In this document: in pieces, positions 8,367 to 17,765 of the stretch
How the letters are laid out: each line of letters opens with the position of its first letter
Position numbering within the stretch: the first letter of the stretch is position 1
Source of the DNA: Opitutaceae bacterium
GTDB lineage: Bacteria; Verrucomicrobiota; Verrucomicrobiia; Opitutales; Opitutaceae
NCBI GenBank assembly: GCA_016794625.1
Contig: JAEUGY010000068.1
Coordinates: 26,556 to 90,555, forward strand
Reading direction: 5' to 3'
DNA: 64,000 nt
Made by a program: the position numbers and the translations under genes
The notes under the pieces: model-generated
Told to the model about the DNA's origin: nothing
The model's database searches: none
What the model saw: the letters and a program-made list of their open reading frames with translations, nothing else

Positions 8367-9703
8367 GTCAGCTCGTGCCGCGAAGCAGCGTGGCTCCGCG
8401 GGCAGATCTGGTCAAACCAGCGGCACTGTTGCGCCGTAAGCGCGGCCGCGCCGTAGTGCAGGTGCGCGGCCGCCACCGGAGGCGTCCAGCGTCCGGGCGG
8501 AGCAAATCCCCGGAGGGCGTCCTCCAGGAAGCGGCTGATCTCCGGCACGGTGGCATCGAGTGGCGCGGCCGGTGACCAGGGCACCGCACAGCCCGCGCCG
8601 AGCTCGTCGAGGCGCTGTTGGAGCTGTCCGGACGCGGCCGCGAGGGCGAGGAGGGGTCGTCCGGAAATCAGGTAGGGCGCCAGTTTCGAGGGCACATAGG
8701 CCGGATCGTGGGAGCCCAGCAGCAACAGGCCGTCCGCCTGTTCCTGCCGGCGCAGCGCGGCCAGGTAGCCGATCCGGTGCGGGACCTCGGTCACGAGGTC
8801 CTCAACGCCAAAAGTCGCCGCCACGGGCAGGATCTGGCAGGTGGCCGCGCCGGCCGGGGCGTACTGGCTGCCGATGAAGTGAAACCGGAGCCGGGCCGCC
8901 GCGGTTGGCTGGCGCTTCCGAAAGTCCCTCACGGCGTGGAACAGGCGTTGAACGGCGCCCGAGAGCATGGGGCCCGCGGCGCCGGTGGACACGAGGTGGA
9001 CCTCGCCGGCCGCACGCGAGAGGCCCTCGTCGGGACTGCGCGGCTGTCGGCGCGCCAGGGCAAAGTCATCGGGACTCGCGCCGAACGGGATGCAGGCCGA
9101 CGCACGCCGGCGCATCCAGGCATACCGCTCGCGCAGGGTAGTTAGGTAAATGTCGGATACGCTGAGAAACCCGGCGGCGTGGCGAAACGTGGCTTCCTCC
9201 AGCGCCCAGGCGACGAGCCGGGCGAACTGGTATTTTCGGCCTCCGGGTGGACGGGGAGCGCCTGGCAATTCGTAGTCGCTGGTGCGCCAGGGGTCCTGCA
9301 GGTCGACGACGTAGGGGACCCCGGTGCGCTCGCGCCAGGTACGGGCCGCGAGCAAGGTGACAAACTGGGTCGTCGAGAACATCACCAGATCAATCCGTTC
9401 CCGGCGGATGATTCGTTCTCCCGTTGCCATCAGCTCCGGCAGGCAGCGCCAGCCGAGGTTGCCCAATCCGAACCTGCGGGTCAGGGCCACGGGCAGCGCG
9501 CGACAACGGTGGACGGCGATATCCGCCGGCACGGAGGGAGTCAGCTCCGGTTCCAGGGCTCCCTCCACGTCGCGCGCATCGACACCGAGGACGATGGGTT
9601 CCCAGCCATGGGCGCGGTAGTGCGGCAGGCTCAGCCGGATCCGTTGCAGATCGGGAGTGCTGGCGGGCAGCCAGTGCGGGGAAACGAGCAGGAGTCGTTT
9701 CAT
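8363..9703 (-). CDS. Glycosyltransferase, GT4-like
   Basis: A 446-residue protein; the ATG at 9703 overlaps the upstream stop (ATGA). The opening MKRLLLVSPHWLPASTPDLQ and YVVDLQDPWRTSDYEL place it in the GT4-like group that resembles YfnE/WcaI-type enzymes. The C-terminal half has AYVPSKLAPYLISGRPLLAL, the usual Ser-Lys donor-loop motif in place of the classical EX7E. No catalytic base can be assigned with certainty. It is part of the co-translated glycosyltransferase series. Confidence 0.78.
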   Translation of the reverse strand: MKRLLLVSPHWLPASTPDLQRIRLSLPHYRAHGWEPIVLGVDARDVEGALEPELTPSVPADIAVHRCRALPVALTRRFGLGNLGWRCLPELMATGERIIRRERIDLVMFSTTQFVTLLAARTWRERTGVPYVVDLQDPWRTSDYELPGAPRPPGGRKYQFARLVAWALEEATFRHAAGFLSVSDIYLTTLRERYAWMRRRASACIPFGASPDDFALARRQPRSPDEGLSRAAGEVHLVSTGAAGPMLSGAVQRLFHAVRDFRKRQPTAAARLRFHFIGSQYAPAGAATCQILPVAATFGVEDLVTEVPHRIGYLAALRRQEQADGLLLLGSHDPAYVPSKLAPYLISGRPLLALAAASGQLQQRLDELGAGCAVPWSPAAPLDATVPEISRFLEDALRGFAPPGRWTPPVAAAHLHYGAAALTAQQCRWFDQICPRSHAASRHELT

Positions 9704-10974
9704 GGCTGCTTCATTTCCGTTCCGGGGCGGCGGAGGGCCGCCTGCACGGCTGCGAGCAGGGCGTGCTGTTCCACCTCCCAACAGAACCGCTGCTGTCCCA
9801 GCTCCCAGGCGCGGGCGCGGGCGCGCACCTGGCCGGCGGGATCCAGCAGCCAGGCCACAAGGCGGGCGGCCGATTCGGGGCCGGGCGTGGCGTCAAGCAA
9901 GTGGGCGGCGTCGCCGCACTCCGCCGCGATCGCCTCCTGGGCGCGGGTGCGGGAGAGCACCACAGGCAGGCCGGCGAGCAGGTAGGTGAACAGTTTGTTG
10001 GTCAGGCAAAGGTCCCGGTTGCGCGGGGTGCGTTCCTCCAAGGCGAGTCCGACGCTGTGGTCGAGCGCCAGCGTCACCAGCTGGTGGGGCGCGGCCAGCG
10101 GCAGGGCCTCGATCTCGCCGGTGAAGCCTGCCGCGCGGGCGTGGGCGCGCAGGTGGTCGAGATAACCCTCGACCGGACGGCCGCGCAGGGCGACGGTCCC
10201 GATGTATCCACCCTGGCCGAGCAGCGACAGGAGGGGCTCAAGACCGCGCCCCGGGCCGATCGTCTGGGAGTACCAGTAGAGGCGCCGTCCCACGTATCCC
10301 GGCGGCCGGGCCCGCGGCGCCGCCGGCGCCTCGCGGCGGGGAAAGACATTGAGCACGGTGGTGGGCAGATCGATACCGTACGCGTCGGCGTAGGCGCGTG
10401 CAATCAAGGGGGAGGCGGCGGTCAGGTGCGCGCAGCGGGGCAACCACCGGCGTTCGATCGTGGCAAGCGTGGCGCGCAGCACGGGATCCTCGATCACCTC
10501 CCGCGTCTCTTCGGGATGAAAATCCTCGGCATCGAAACCGAGGCGCGCTGCGCGCCGGAGCGCGGCGACACCGGCCGCCGCCAGACCCGCGGCGGTGTGC
10601 CCGATGTAGAGATCGGCGGCGCAGCGGTGCGCGGTCGCGGCCAGAGCACGGGAAGCCCGGTGATGCGCGAGCGCGGCGAGACCGGGCGCCGTGGCCAGGC
10701 CGGGACGGATGCGGATCAGAAATCGGGCGCTGCGGTGCATCAGTTCCGGCGCCAGCGTGGCCGCCCGGCGGGTGAGGTCGACCCGGACCAAGGTCCAGCG
10801 GTGACGTGAGGCCAGCTCCAGGTCGACCGGATCGAGTCGGGGATCGTGGCGTCCGGCGACCACGGTCACCGGGTATCCCGCTTCGTACAGCGCACACGCC
10901 TCCTTGACCACCCGGGGATTGTTGGCGAGGTGGTGGGGCGTGACCAGGCAGAGGGTGGCGCGGGTCGGGCTCAT
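9700..10974 (-). CDS. Glycosyltransferase, GT4-like
   Basis: A 424-residue GT-B-like protein starting at the ATG at 10974 (ATGA overlap). It opens with MSPTRATLCLVTPHHLANNP and the N-terminal domain contains RVVKEACALYEAGYPVTVVA. GFDAEDFHPEET is a typical mid-protein motif of the subgroup, followed by CAHLTAASPLIARAYADAY. The donor domain has LCLTNKLFTYLLAGLPVVLS, the conserved Asn-Lys loop. It lacks the classical EX7E pair but otherwise resembles active members. Confidence 0.78.
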   Translation of the reverse strand: MSPTRATLCLVTPHHLANNPRVVKEACALYEAGYPVTVVAGRHDPRLDPVDLELASRHRWTLVRVDLTRRAATLAPELMHRSARFLIRIRPGLATAPGLAALAHHRASRALAATAHRCAADLYIGHTAAGLAAAGVAALRRAARLGFDAEDFHPEETREVIEDPVLRATLATIERRWLPRCAHLTAASPLIARAYADAYGIDLPTTVLNVFPRREAPAAPRARPPGYVGRRLYWYSQTIGPGRGLEPLLSLLGQGGYIGTVALRGRPVEGYLDHLRAHARAAGFTGEIEALPLAAPHQLVTLALDHSVGLALEERTPRNRDLCLTNKLFTYLLAGLPVVLSRTRAQEAIAAECGDAAHLLDATPGPESAARLVAWLLDPAGQVRARARAWELGQQRFCWEVEQHALLAAVQAALRRPGTEMKQP

Positions 10975-11927
10975 GGAGCTTGCCGGTGGCGCTGCAGGCG
11001 ACGCGCCAGTTTCCAACCGCCCAGCCGCGCGACCCAGCGCAAGCGCGGGCCGCAGACAAAGGTCACGCGGGGTCGGCCCCAGCGGCGGGCTCGCGCCGCG
11101 GCGTCGTCGCTGAGATCCGGTGCCTCGGGATAGAGCTCAAACCGGGTGCGTTCCCAAAAATCGCACAGTGCCTGCCGGATACGGGGAGAGTCGCCGGTCG
11201 CGAGCAGTTCGCCGGCCATGCGTTCGACCGCCCTGTGCAGGGAGACCATGGCGGCGCGACCGCGGGCGCGACTCAGGCTGCCCGGGAGCGCAGAGCGGTA
11301 GAAGGTCCGGGCGCCGGGCACGAATCGCACGGCGGTGGCAAGCCGAAGCACTCGGGCGAAGTATTCGCCGTCATCGTTGAGGGTGAGGGTCTCGTCCCAC
11401 GGTCCGGCGCGCAGCAGAAGTTCGCGGGGACAGAGCCAGGCGGCCGGGTGCATCATGTCGCCCGTGCTGGCGTGGTGCGCGAGGAATTCCCAGGCCGGGG
11501 CGAAGTCGCGTTCCACGGCGGCGTCGGCGAAGACGGCGCTGGCCGGGGACTGGTCCGCCGCAAAGCGCCCCCAAGAGGCGCTGGCCACAGTGTCCGCGGG
11601 AGCGCGGGCGAGGACATCGAGCTGGCGGGCGATCTTGTCGGAATCCAGCGCGTCGTCGGCGTCGAGAAACTGGACCCAGGCGCCGGAGCTCGCGGCGAGG
11701 GCACGATTGCGGGCCGCCGCCGCGCCCCGGGCGGGCTGGTCGAGGACGCGCACGGCGGCCGGCGTGTAGCGGCGAGCGATGTCACCCGAACGGTCGGTGG
11801 AACCATCATTGACGACAATGACCTCGCAGGCCACCGCCCGTTGGGCGAGGGCCGATTCCACCGCCGTCGCCAGCCAGCGCTCGGCGTTGCGGCAGGGAAT
11901 GAGGATGCTGACACGTGGCGCGTTCAT
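10971..11927 (-). CDS. Glycosyltransferase family 2
   Basis: A 318-residue GT-A enzyme. It has the opening RVSILIPCRNAERWL, nucleotide-binding VIVVNDGSTDRSGDIA and the metal-binding FLDADDAL, with PAAWLCPRELLLRAG and LTLNDDGEYFARVL as the acceptor-side motif. The C-terminus is basic (KLARRLQRHRQ), which may hold it at the membrane. Its first domain resembles the products at 14904-15896 and 16842-17765, suggesting local duplication. It is coupled upstream and downstream by ATGA overlaps. Confidence 0.88.
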   Translation of the reverse strand: MNAPRVSILIPCRNAERWLATAVESALAQRAVACEVIVVNDGSTDRSGDIARRYTPAAVRVLDQPARGAAAARNRALAASSGAWVQFLDADDALDSDKIARQLDVLARAPADTVASASWGRFAADQSPASAVFADAAVERDFAPAWEFLAHHASTGDMMHPAAWLCPRELLLRAGPWDETLTLNDDGEYFARVLRLATAVRFVPGARTFYRSALPGSLSRARGRAAMVSLHRAVERMAGELLATGDSPRIRQALCDFWERTRFELYPEAPDLSDDAAARARRWGRPRVTFVCGPRLRWVARLGGWKLARRLQRHRQAP

Positions 11928-12970
11928 CCGTGTGCGGCCTCGGCAAAACGAAGTGCGGTGGCCCGGTCAAGCAGCGACCACCAGTCGGCATGGCGTCTCC
12001 GGGCGCGCAGGCAGGCCCACGCGCCGGCGGGGCGACCGAGCACGGTGCGGACAAACCGGAGCCAGTCGGTGATGCGAGCGTGGGCGAGCAGGTGACGACA
12101 GCCCGGGCAGCTCAGGCCGGCGTGCAGGGCGAGGTGGGTGGGCGCGGGTGTCTGCCGCCGCCACTGGTCCCAGAGCCCGTTGAGGGCGGAGGGCGACATG
12201 CAGGCATGGCGCACAAACGTGGCCAGGAGGAGCGTCTGCAGCGCGCCCCAACGGTGTCCATCTCCGGCCCGGGCGGTCGTCCGCGTGCGGGCGAATGAGG
12301 CGAGCGTTTCCGGCAGGTAGAGCAGCGGATGGGGCAGCAGGCGTTGACGCACGGCTTCCACGCCGGCGAAGGGCAGGTCCTCAGGGGTGAGCAGTGACGG
12401 TGCGAGCGCCCGGCGAATCAACAGCGCGCCATTCGACAGCGTGGCGCCCGTGGCGAGGGCATGCCCGCCCCACTCCAAGGTGTGAACGGACGGTGACAAC
12501 GTGGGAACGGACGCCGCCTGGACGAGGGCTCCGGTTTCCCGCCACGAGCCGTCGTCAGCCTCCTCCATGACGCGTTGCTGGCAGCCGATGGCGGCGGCGG
12601 AAGGATGCGCGGCGAGGGTCGCGTGCAGTCGGGTGAGGAAATCCGGATCCCACGTATTGTCGTCCTCGAGCAGAGCGAAGTAGGGTTCATCGCCCTCAGT
12701 GTAGGCCGCGTTGAACGCGCGGACCGGACCGAGACGGGAGGTGGCTGTGATGCAGTGTATCCGGGAGTCGCCCAGCTCCGCCACCAGACGCGCCGGCGAT
12801 GGATCGAGTGGATCGTCGTTGTACACCGTGGCGATCCAGTCGCGGTGCGTCTGGTTCCGAAGGCAGGCGAGCGCCCGCGCCAGCAACACCGGGCGCTGAA
12901 AGGTGGTCACCCCGACCCGGATGAGGGAGGACCGCGGCGGCGGGTGCGAGGGGGAGGGGGAGGCGGTCAT
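11924..12970 (-). CDS. Glycosyltransferase family 2
   Basis: A 348-residue protein. The ATG at 12970 overlaps the upstream stop (ATGA), and sequence in the same frame further upstream reads as a shadow of the next gene. It has IRVGVTTFQRPVLLARALAC, ATVYNDDPLDPS and ALLEDDNTWDPDFLTRLHA, matching a GT2 enzyme with an EDD metal site. The C-terminal third (after about residue 210) is Arg- and Cys-containing (LSCPGCRHLL) and has no recognised domain. It belongs to the polysaccharide operon. Confidence 0.8.
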   Translation of the reverse strand: MTASPSPSHPPPRSSLIRVGVTTFQRPVLLARALACLRNQTHRDWIATVYNDDPLDPSPARLVAELGDSRIHCITATSRLGPVRAFNAAYTEGDEPYFALLEDDNTWDPDFLTRLHATLAAHPSAAAIGCQQRVMEEADDGSWRETGALVQAASVPTLSPSVHTLEWGGHALATGATLSNGALLIRRALAPSLLTPEDLPFAGVEAVRQRLLPHPLLYLPETLASFARTRTTARAGDGHRWGALQTLLLATFVRHACMSPSALNGLWDQWRRQTPAPTHLALHAGLSCPGCRHLLAHARITDWLRFVRTVLGRPAGAWACLRARRRHADWWSLLDRATALRFAEAAHG

Positions 12971-13929
12971 GCGAAGCGCCTCCAGGCGTGGCGGAAGTAG
13001 TCGCGCTTCGACAGGGCGACATAGTGATGCAGGATCGCGTCCGGTCGGGCGATTTCCGCCTCGTCCGGTCGCACCCGGTAGCGGGCGCCGTCGAGCTGGA
13101 GGAACGGGCGCCCGGCGAGGAGCAGCGCGACCAGCGCCTGTTCGAGGAAGTAGCTTGAGCCGTGCTCGCGCAACAAGGTGTAGGTCCAGCGTTCGATCCG
13201 GCTCCAGTCCAGGCGGGCGGCGTCCAGGGCCGTGATGCCGACGTTGATACGTGACGGCGGCGCGACACCTGCGAGCGAGACGAGCACGTCCGGAGCGTAG
13301 CCGTACGCGTTGGCGACATCGGTCATCACCAGCGGCGCTTCCGGTGCGCGGAGCCAGGACACAAGCTCGTCCGGGCGTGAAAAGAAAAGCATGTCCGAAT
13401 CCAGCACCAGGTTCCACCCCGCGTGAAGCGCGTGCGGATCCGTCAGTTTGCGCAGGTGCTTGTACGCGAGACGGTGCGAACGCAGGGTGGGAAAACGACC
13501 CGCCGGCAGGGTGCGATCGAGGGCGGCTTCCGTCCGGGGGGCGGAGTACACGGTCAAACCAGGGAAGGCGCGTTCCAGCGCCAAGCGCGGAGTCTCTGGC
13601 AGCGTGCCATCGTCGATCACGCCCACCGGCCAGGCCACGTCGGGCGTCGCCTGTTGCAGCGAGCGAAGGCAGAAGGCCGTCTGTTCCCAGAAAGCGGCCC
13701 CGGTGAGCAAAAACACGGCCGGAGATCCGGGAAGCGGCGGGGTGACCGCGCAGGGTGTGAGCCGCTGGGCCGCGGCGGCCATGGCCCGGCGACCACGGAG
13801 GGTCCGCCATTGTTCCAGCGGTCCGCCTTCGCGCCAGCTACGTTCGCACCAGCCGAGCGGCTGATACCAACACCGGTAGAGCAGGCGACCCGGCCGAAAC
13901 CACGACGTGCGTGGGTGAGCCGGTTTCAT
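12967..13929 (-). CDS. Glycosyltransferase-like protein (GT-A fold, DxD)
   Basis: A 320-residue protein starting MKPAHPRTSWFRPGRLLYRC at 13929 (ATGA overlap). VFLLTGAAFWEQTAFCLRSL and WPVGVIDDGTLPE form the first nucleotide-binding part, and NLVLDSDMLFFSRPDELVSW supplies the DxD metal site. RINVGITALDAARLDW and SYFLEQALVALL match the acceptor half of GT8-like or nucleotide-diphospho-sugar transferases. It is not a classic GT2, and the donor is unknown. Position within the co-translated run supports a role in glycan assembly. Confidence 0.72.
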   Translation of the reverse strand: MKPAHPRTSWFRPGRLLYRCWYQPLGWCERSWREGGPLEQWRTLRGRRAMAAAAQRLTPCAVTPPLPGSPAVFLLTGAAFWEQTAFCLRSLQQATPDVAWPVGVIDDGTLPETPRLALERAFPGLTVYSAPRTEAALDRTLPAGRFPTLRSHRLAYKHLRKLTDPHALHAGWNLVLDSDMLFFSRPDELVSWLRAPEAPLVMTDVANAYGYAPDVLVSLAGVAPPSRINVGITALDAARLDWSRIERWTYTLLREHGSSYFLEQALVALLLAGRPFLQLDGARYRVRPDEAEIARPDAILHHYVALSKRDYFRHAWRRFA

Positions 13930-14897
13930 GGTGAACCGCCTCCGATCCCTGCCCGCAGATCGGCCTGGCCCTCGAACCGACCGCAGAGTCCCTGCCACCG
14001 GACGTGGTGGGCGGCAGACATCCAGGCGCGGCTGCGCCAGTAGGCGCGGGCCTGCCGGAGCCAGAGGGTTTCCCGGGCCAGGGACGGCCAGGGGCAGGCG
14101 TCATGCCGGGCGAGCACGTGGACCCACGAGCGTTGTATTCCGCGGTTGAGGCGGCCGAGGTAGGCGGGCTCAAGCCGTCGCGTCGGGATCAGGTGGGTGA
14201 GCACGAGCGACGGAAAATAGCCGACTCCAAATCCCGCGCGGACGAGGGAAAAGACCAGATCGTTGTCGCCACCCGACGTCAGCGCGTCCCCGCGCCGATC
14301 GGGCACGAGGACATTCCCGCCGCCTTCCCGTTCCAAGCGTTCAAGCCAGGGTTGCGCAGCGACCCGCCGCAGGACGAGCCCCGCGCCGATCGGCGCGCAG
14401 CGGGGATAGTCGACCCGAACCCCGGGTTGCGCGCGGACACCGGCCTCGATCTGCGGTGCCTCACCCAGATCGCGCAGGCCGAGCAGTCCGAAGAACTCCT
14501 CGGTCCAGGGGGGCGGGGGGCGTTCGAACGAGGGCCGCGACCGGCCCCCGGCGGCGCCGACCGTGGGGTGCGTGTCTAGGAGTCGGATACTTTCAGCCAG
14601 GTAGTCCGCGGCGAGCACATTGTCATCGTCGACGAACACCACCTGCTCTCCGGCGGTGGCGCGCAGTCCGGCGATCCGGGCGCGGGTCAGTCCCGGCACT
14701 GCCTCGAGGATCCGCCGACCGTTGTCCGGCCAGACGTCGGCCAGGGTGGCGGGGTCAACCGCCGGGTGCGACGCATTGTCCACCAGGACCAACTCCCACT
14801 GCGCCGCCGGCAGCGTTTGCGCGCGCAGCGCGGCCAGCGTCCGGCGCAGCCGCGTCCGGTCGGGATTGTGGGTCGGAAGGATGACGGACAAACGCAT
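13926..14897 (-). CDS. Glycosyltransferase family 2
   Basis: A 323-residue GT-A enzyme with LSVILPTHNPDRTRLRRTLA, ELVLVDNASHPAVDP and the metal site VVFVDDDNVLAADYL. A conserved GAAGGRSRPSF loop and VRVDYPRCAPIGAGLVLRR follow. It is clearly paralogous to the product at 15871-16845: same opening, same loop and a similar C-terminal RWQGLCGRFEG/RWRSTCGYLEG. The start at 14897 lies 6 bases after the neighbouring stop. Confidence 0.88.
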   Translation of the reverse strand: MRLSVILPTHNPDRTRLRRTLAALRAQTLPAAQWELVLVDNASHPAVDPATLADVWPDNGRRILEAVPGLTRARIAGLRATAGEQVVFVDDDNVLAADYLAESIRLLDTHPTVGAAGGRSRPSFERPPPPWTEEFFGLLGLRDLGEAPQIEAGVRAQPGVRVDYPRCAPIGAGLVLRRVAAQPWLERLEREGGGNVLVPDRRGDALTSGGDNDLVFSLVRAGFGVGYFPSLVLTHLIPTRRLEPAYLGRLNRGIQRSWVHVLARHDACPWPSLARETLWLRQARAYWRSRAWMSAAHHVRWQGLCGRFEGQADLRAGIGGGSP

Positions 14898-14903
14898 GAA
14901 CGG

Positions 14904-15896
14904 TCAGGCGGTTTCAACCGGGCCCGCCTCGCGGCGGTCGCTCCGGGTGCGACGCCACCAGGTTTGCAGGCGGAGAAGGGCAAGGCCTGGCACCCAGGGA
15001 CGTAGCAGTGACCAGGCTGGCCTCCGACTCGAAGGCGGGCGGGATCCCAGCCGTTGGGCGAGACGGACCGCGGCGGCGGCGGCGGAGAGGTCGCGCTCTT
15101 CAATGGAGGCGACTGCGGTGGACTCGGCCAGGGCGGCGAGTACGGGGCGAAACCGGGCCAGTCGTGGATCGGAGGCCTGCTTTTCCAGAAAGAGCAGACG
15201 GTCGCGACCCGTTGCACGGGGCGGGCTCTCGCCCACCTGTCGGGAGGGCATCGTGGTGAAGGCCGCCCCGTCGAGGGCCAGTCGAATCAGCAGGTCGGCG
15301 GCGCTCCATGCGGACAACCGCGGGTCGCAACCGCCCATCACCAGCCAGCGATCGCGATTGAAAACCGCGGTCGACATCGGTGCGCCCTGCACCAGCCAGC
15401 GCTCGACGAGATCGAGGGGCGCAGGCGTCGGTTCGGGCGACAGTGGGGTTCTGTGGCGCTCCGAATCCAGGGGGGCATCCGGGATGAGCATGACATCATG
15501 ACGCGCGCTGCAGGCGACCTGGAGTTCGCTCACGAAGGCAGTCGAGAGTTCGACCCCCGGCTCGTGCACATACACCCAGTCGGCTTTCGCCTGCGCCACC
15601 AGCCGGTTGCAGGCGTGCCCCATTCCCAGGTGGTCCGCGCCGATTTCCACCGCCAGCCCGAGGGAACGGGCGACCTCGGCGGTGCCATCCGTGCTGGCGT
15701 CGTCATAAACCAGGATCTCCGCAAACGGAGTGGTCTGGGCGCGCGCCGCTTCCACCACGTTCGGCAGATCGCGTGCGGATTGAAAGCACGGGATGAGCAG
15801 GCTGACCGGGACAGGGACGGACGGGTGAGGAGAAAACACAGGGAGGATGGAACGGCAACTCGGCGCGGAGCTAGTGTGGGTCTGACTCGCTTGCAT
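14904..15896 (-). CDS. Glycosyltransferase family 2-like, lacking a DxD
   Basis: A 330-residue protein starting at the ATG at 15896, which overlaps the upstream gene by 26 bases; a later in-frame start nearer the VSLLIPCFQSARDL motif is possible. It has SLLIPCFQSARDLPNVVEAA and ILVYDDASTDGTAEVARSL, as in active GT2 proteins. Where the metal-binding DxD should be, the sequence reads WVYVHEPGVELSTAF, so Asp residues are missing. It may be a non-catalytic partner or use an unusual site. The C-terminus is Arg-rich. Confidence 0.75.
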   Translation of the reverse strand: MQASQTHTSSAPSCRSILPVFSPHPSVPVPVSLLIPCFQSARDLPNVVEAARAQTTPFAEILVYDDASTDGTAEVARSLGLAVEIGADHLGMGHACNRLVAQAKADWVYVHEPGVELSTAFVSELQVACSARHDVMLIPDAPLDSERHRTPLSPEPTPAPLDLVERWLVQGAPMSTAVFNRDRWLVMGGCDPRLSAWSAADLLIRLALDGAAFTTMPSRQVGESPPRATGRDRLLFLEKQASDPRLARFRPVLAALAESTAVASIEERDLSAAAAAVRLAQRLGSRPPSSRRPAWSLLRPWVPGLALLRLQTWWRRTRSDRREAGPVETA

Positions 15897-16845
15897 AGCG
15901 ATCCGGGGCGCGGAACACGGCGGCCAGACCTTCGAGATAGCCGCAGGTCGACCGCCACCGCAAGCGATGGGCGGGAGAACGCCAGGAGCGAAAAACGAAC
16001 CAGGCCTTCGCCCGGCGAAAGGGAAGCGTCGCGGGAGAGACGGGCCGATGGAGATCAAAACCATGGGCGTGCAGGGTCTGGGCCCAGAGCGATTGCAGGG
16101 AAGGCACCAAGGTGTCGAGGTAGGCGAACTGCAGCCGCGATGCCGGAAGAACGTGTGTCAGTGACAAACTCGGTGTGTAGCCGGTGGTCCAGCCGGCGCG
16201 GAGCGTCTGGAGCACAAGATCCTTGTCCTCGACTCCTCCCAAGGGAGGGCCGCGCCAGGACCTGCGTTCGACCGCGGCCCGGTTGCGTTCAAGGTGCCGC
16301 ACATAGCCTGGGACCAAGGCCGCCCTCCGGGCCACGAGACCCGCGCCGATGGGCGTCCAGACGGGCAGTGGACCTCCCGACTGTGCCGACCATTCCAAGG
16401 GGACCGGACCGTGATCCCGAACCGCCAGCGCCCAGGTGAAATCAGGAAGCCAGTCCGGGGGCGGGGCGAGGAAACGCGGGTGAATTCGGCCGCCGGCGGT
16501 CGCCATGCGCGGGTGGGCGTCCATGAAGGCGGCGGCCTGCACCAGGTAGTCGCGGGCGGGAACGGTGTCGTCATCCATGAACACCAGCAACGGTGCGGTG
16601 GTGGCGGATACGCCGCGCAAACGGGCGTCGATCAACCCCGCCCGGGGTTCGGTGAGCAGTTGGACGGTCCCCCCCGCCGCCACCTCGAGGGCGGTCAGCG
16701 GCGGGGAGGAACCGTTGTCGACCACGCAGAGTTCGAAGCCCCCCGCCGGGGGAACCTGGACGCGCAGGGCCGCCAGCACCTCGGCGAGCCGGGCTCGGTC
16801 GGGATTGCGGGTCGGAAGCACGACGGCGAGGGCGGGCGTGGTCAT
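15871..16845 (-). CDS. Glycosyltransferase family 2
   Basis: A 324-residue GT-A protein, starting at the ATG at 16845 (ATGA overlap). It has LAVVLPTRNPDRARLAEVLA, FELCVVDNGSSPPL and the metal site LLVFMDDDTVPARDYLVQA. GGRIHPRFLAPPPDWLPDF and WTPIGAGLVARRAALV follow. It is the closest local relative of the product at 13926-14897, which suggests a tandem duplication followed by change of specificity. Confidence 0.88.
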   Translation of the reverse strand: MTTPALAVVLPTRNPDRARLAEVLAALRVQVPPAGGFELCVVDNGSSPPLTALEVAAGGTVQLLTEPRAGLIDARLRGVSATTAPLLVFMDDDTVPARDYLVQAAAFMDAHPRMATAGGRIHPRFLAPPPDWLPDFTWALAVRDHGPVPLEWSAQSGGPLPVWTPIGAGLVARRAALVPGYVRHLERNRAAVERRSWRGPPLGGVEDKDLVLQTLRAGWTTGYTPSLSLTHVLPASRLQFAYLDTLVPSLQSLWAQTLHAHGFDLHRPVSPATLPFRRAKAWFVFRSWRSPAHRLRWRSTCGYLEGLAAVFRAPDRYASESDPH

Positions 16846-17765
16846 CGCGCGAGGTGGTGACGCAGGCGGGCCTGCAGACCAAAGGTCACGGTCGAGGGCA
16901 ATACGCGTTTGAGCAACCGTAGTCCCGGACTGTGGGTTGACGGTGGATTTCCGCCCGCGCGTTGGCACAGGGACAACGCGGCCGGCACATCGCGCCAGTG
17001 CCCGAGTGCGGCGAGCCGGTGGGCGATGCGTTCACCCTCGTCCGCCAGGGTCGCCCGCAGCCGCGGCGCGGCGGACGGAAGCATCCGCTCCAGCAGGCCG
17101 AGTTTGGCGAGCCAGACGGCGCGAAGGTTCGCGTTGCTGTGACTCGATTCGCGCCGGTGGGCGGTGACGAGGGACTCATTCAGGATTCGGGTGCGAACAC
17201 CGCGCTGGGCGAGACGAAGGTGAAGGTCGAGGTCCTCCCAATACCTTAGCGATTCCTCGAAGCCCCCTGACTCCACCAGCGTCCGTCGACGGTAGAGTCC
17301 GTTGATGCCACCGACCGGATTGACGATCAGGTAGGACGCGGGATCGCGGGCGAGGGCGGTCGCGTCGTAGGTCCAGCGGATGTCGACCCGGCCCGTGGCT
17401 TCCTCAAGCCAGAGCATGTCGCAGAGAATCAGATCGGTGTCGTCGTCCGCCACCGCGCTCACGCGTTCCAGATAACGAGGATCGAGTTCGTCATCGGCAT
17501 CGTGAAAATGCAGCCACTCGCAGGTACTGGACTCGGCCAGCCGGTTGCGCGCGGCGGCCGGCCCGACATTGACCGATGACCGGATCACCCGCGCGCCAAA
17601 GGACCGGGCGACGTCGGATGAACCGTCGCTGCTGCCGTCGTCGAAGACGACGATCTCGTCGAACGCACGCGTCTGCGCCGAGGCCGAGGCAAACAGCCGC
17701 GGGAGAAAGCGGGCCCCGTCCTTGCACGGCACGAGCAGGGCGAAACGGGCGGAGGCGACGTTCAT
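16842..17765 (-). CDS. Glycosyltransferase family 2
   Basis: A 307-residue GT-A enzyme starting MNVASARFALLVPCKDGARF at 17765 (ATGA overlap with the methyltransferase). It carries EIVVFDDGSSDGSSDVARSF, PAAARNRLAESSTCEWLHF and the metal site FHDADDELDPRYLERV. GGINGLYRRRTLVESGGFEE and LRYWEDLDLHLRLAQRG are the acceptor-side Glu-Asp motifs of active GT2 enzymes. It resembles the two other GT2 products at 10971 and 14904. Confidence 0.88.
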   Translation of the reverse strand: MNVASARFALLVPCKDGARFLPRLFASASAQTRAFDEIVVFDDGSSDGSSDVARSFGARVIRSSVNVGPAAARNRLAESSTCEWLHFHDADDELDPRYLERVSAVADDDTDLILCDMLWLEEATGRVDIRWTYDATALARDPASYLIVNPVGGINGLYRRRTLVESGGFEESLRYWEDLDLHLRLAQRGVRTRILNESLVTAHRRESSHSNANLRAVWLAKLGLLERMLPSAAPRLRATLADEGERIAHRLAALGHWRDVPAALSLCQRAGGNPPSTHSPGLRLLKRVLPSTVTFGLQARLRHHLAR

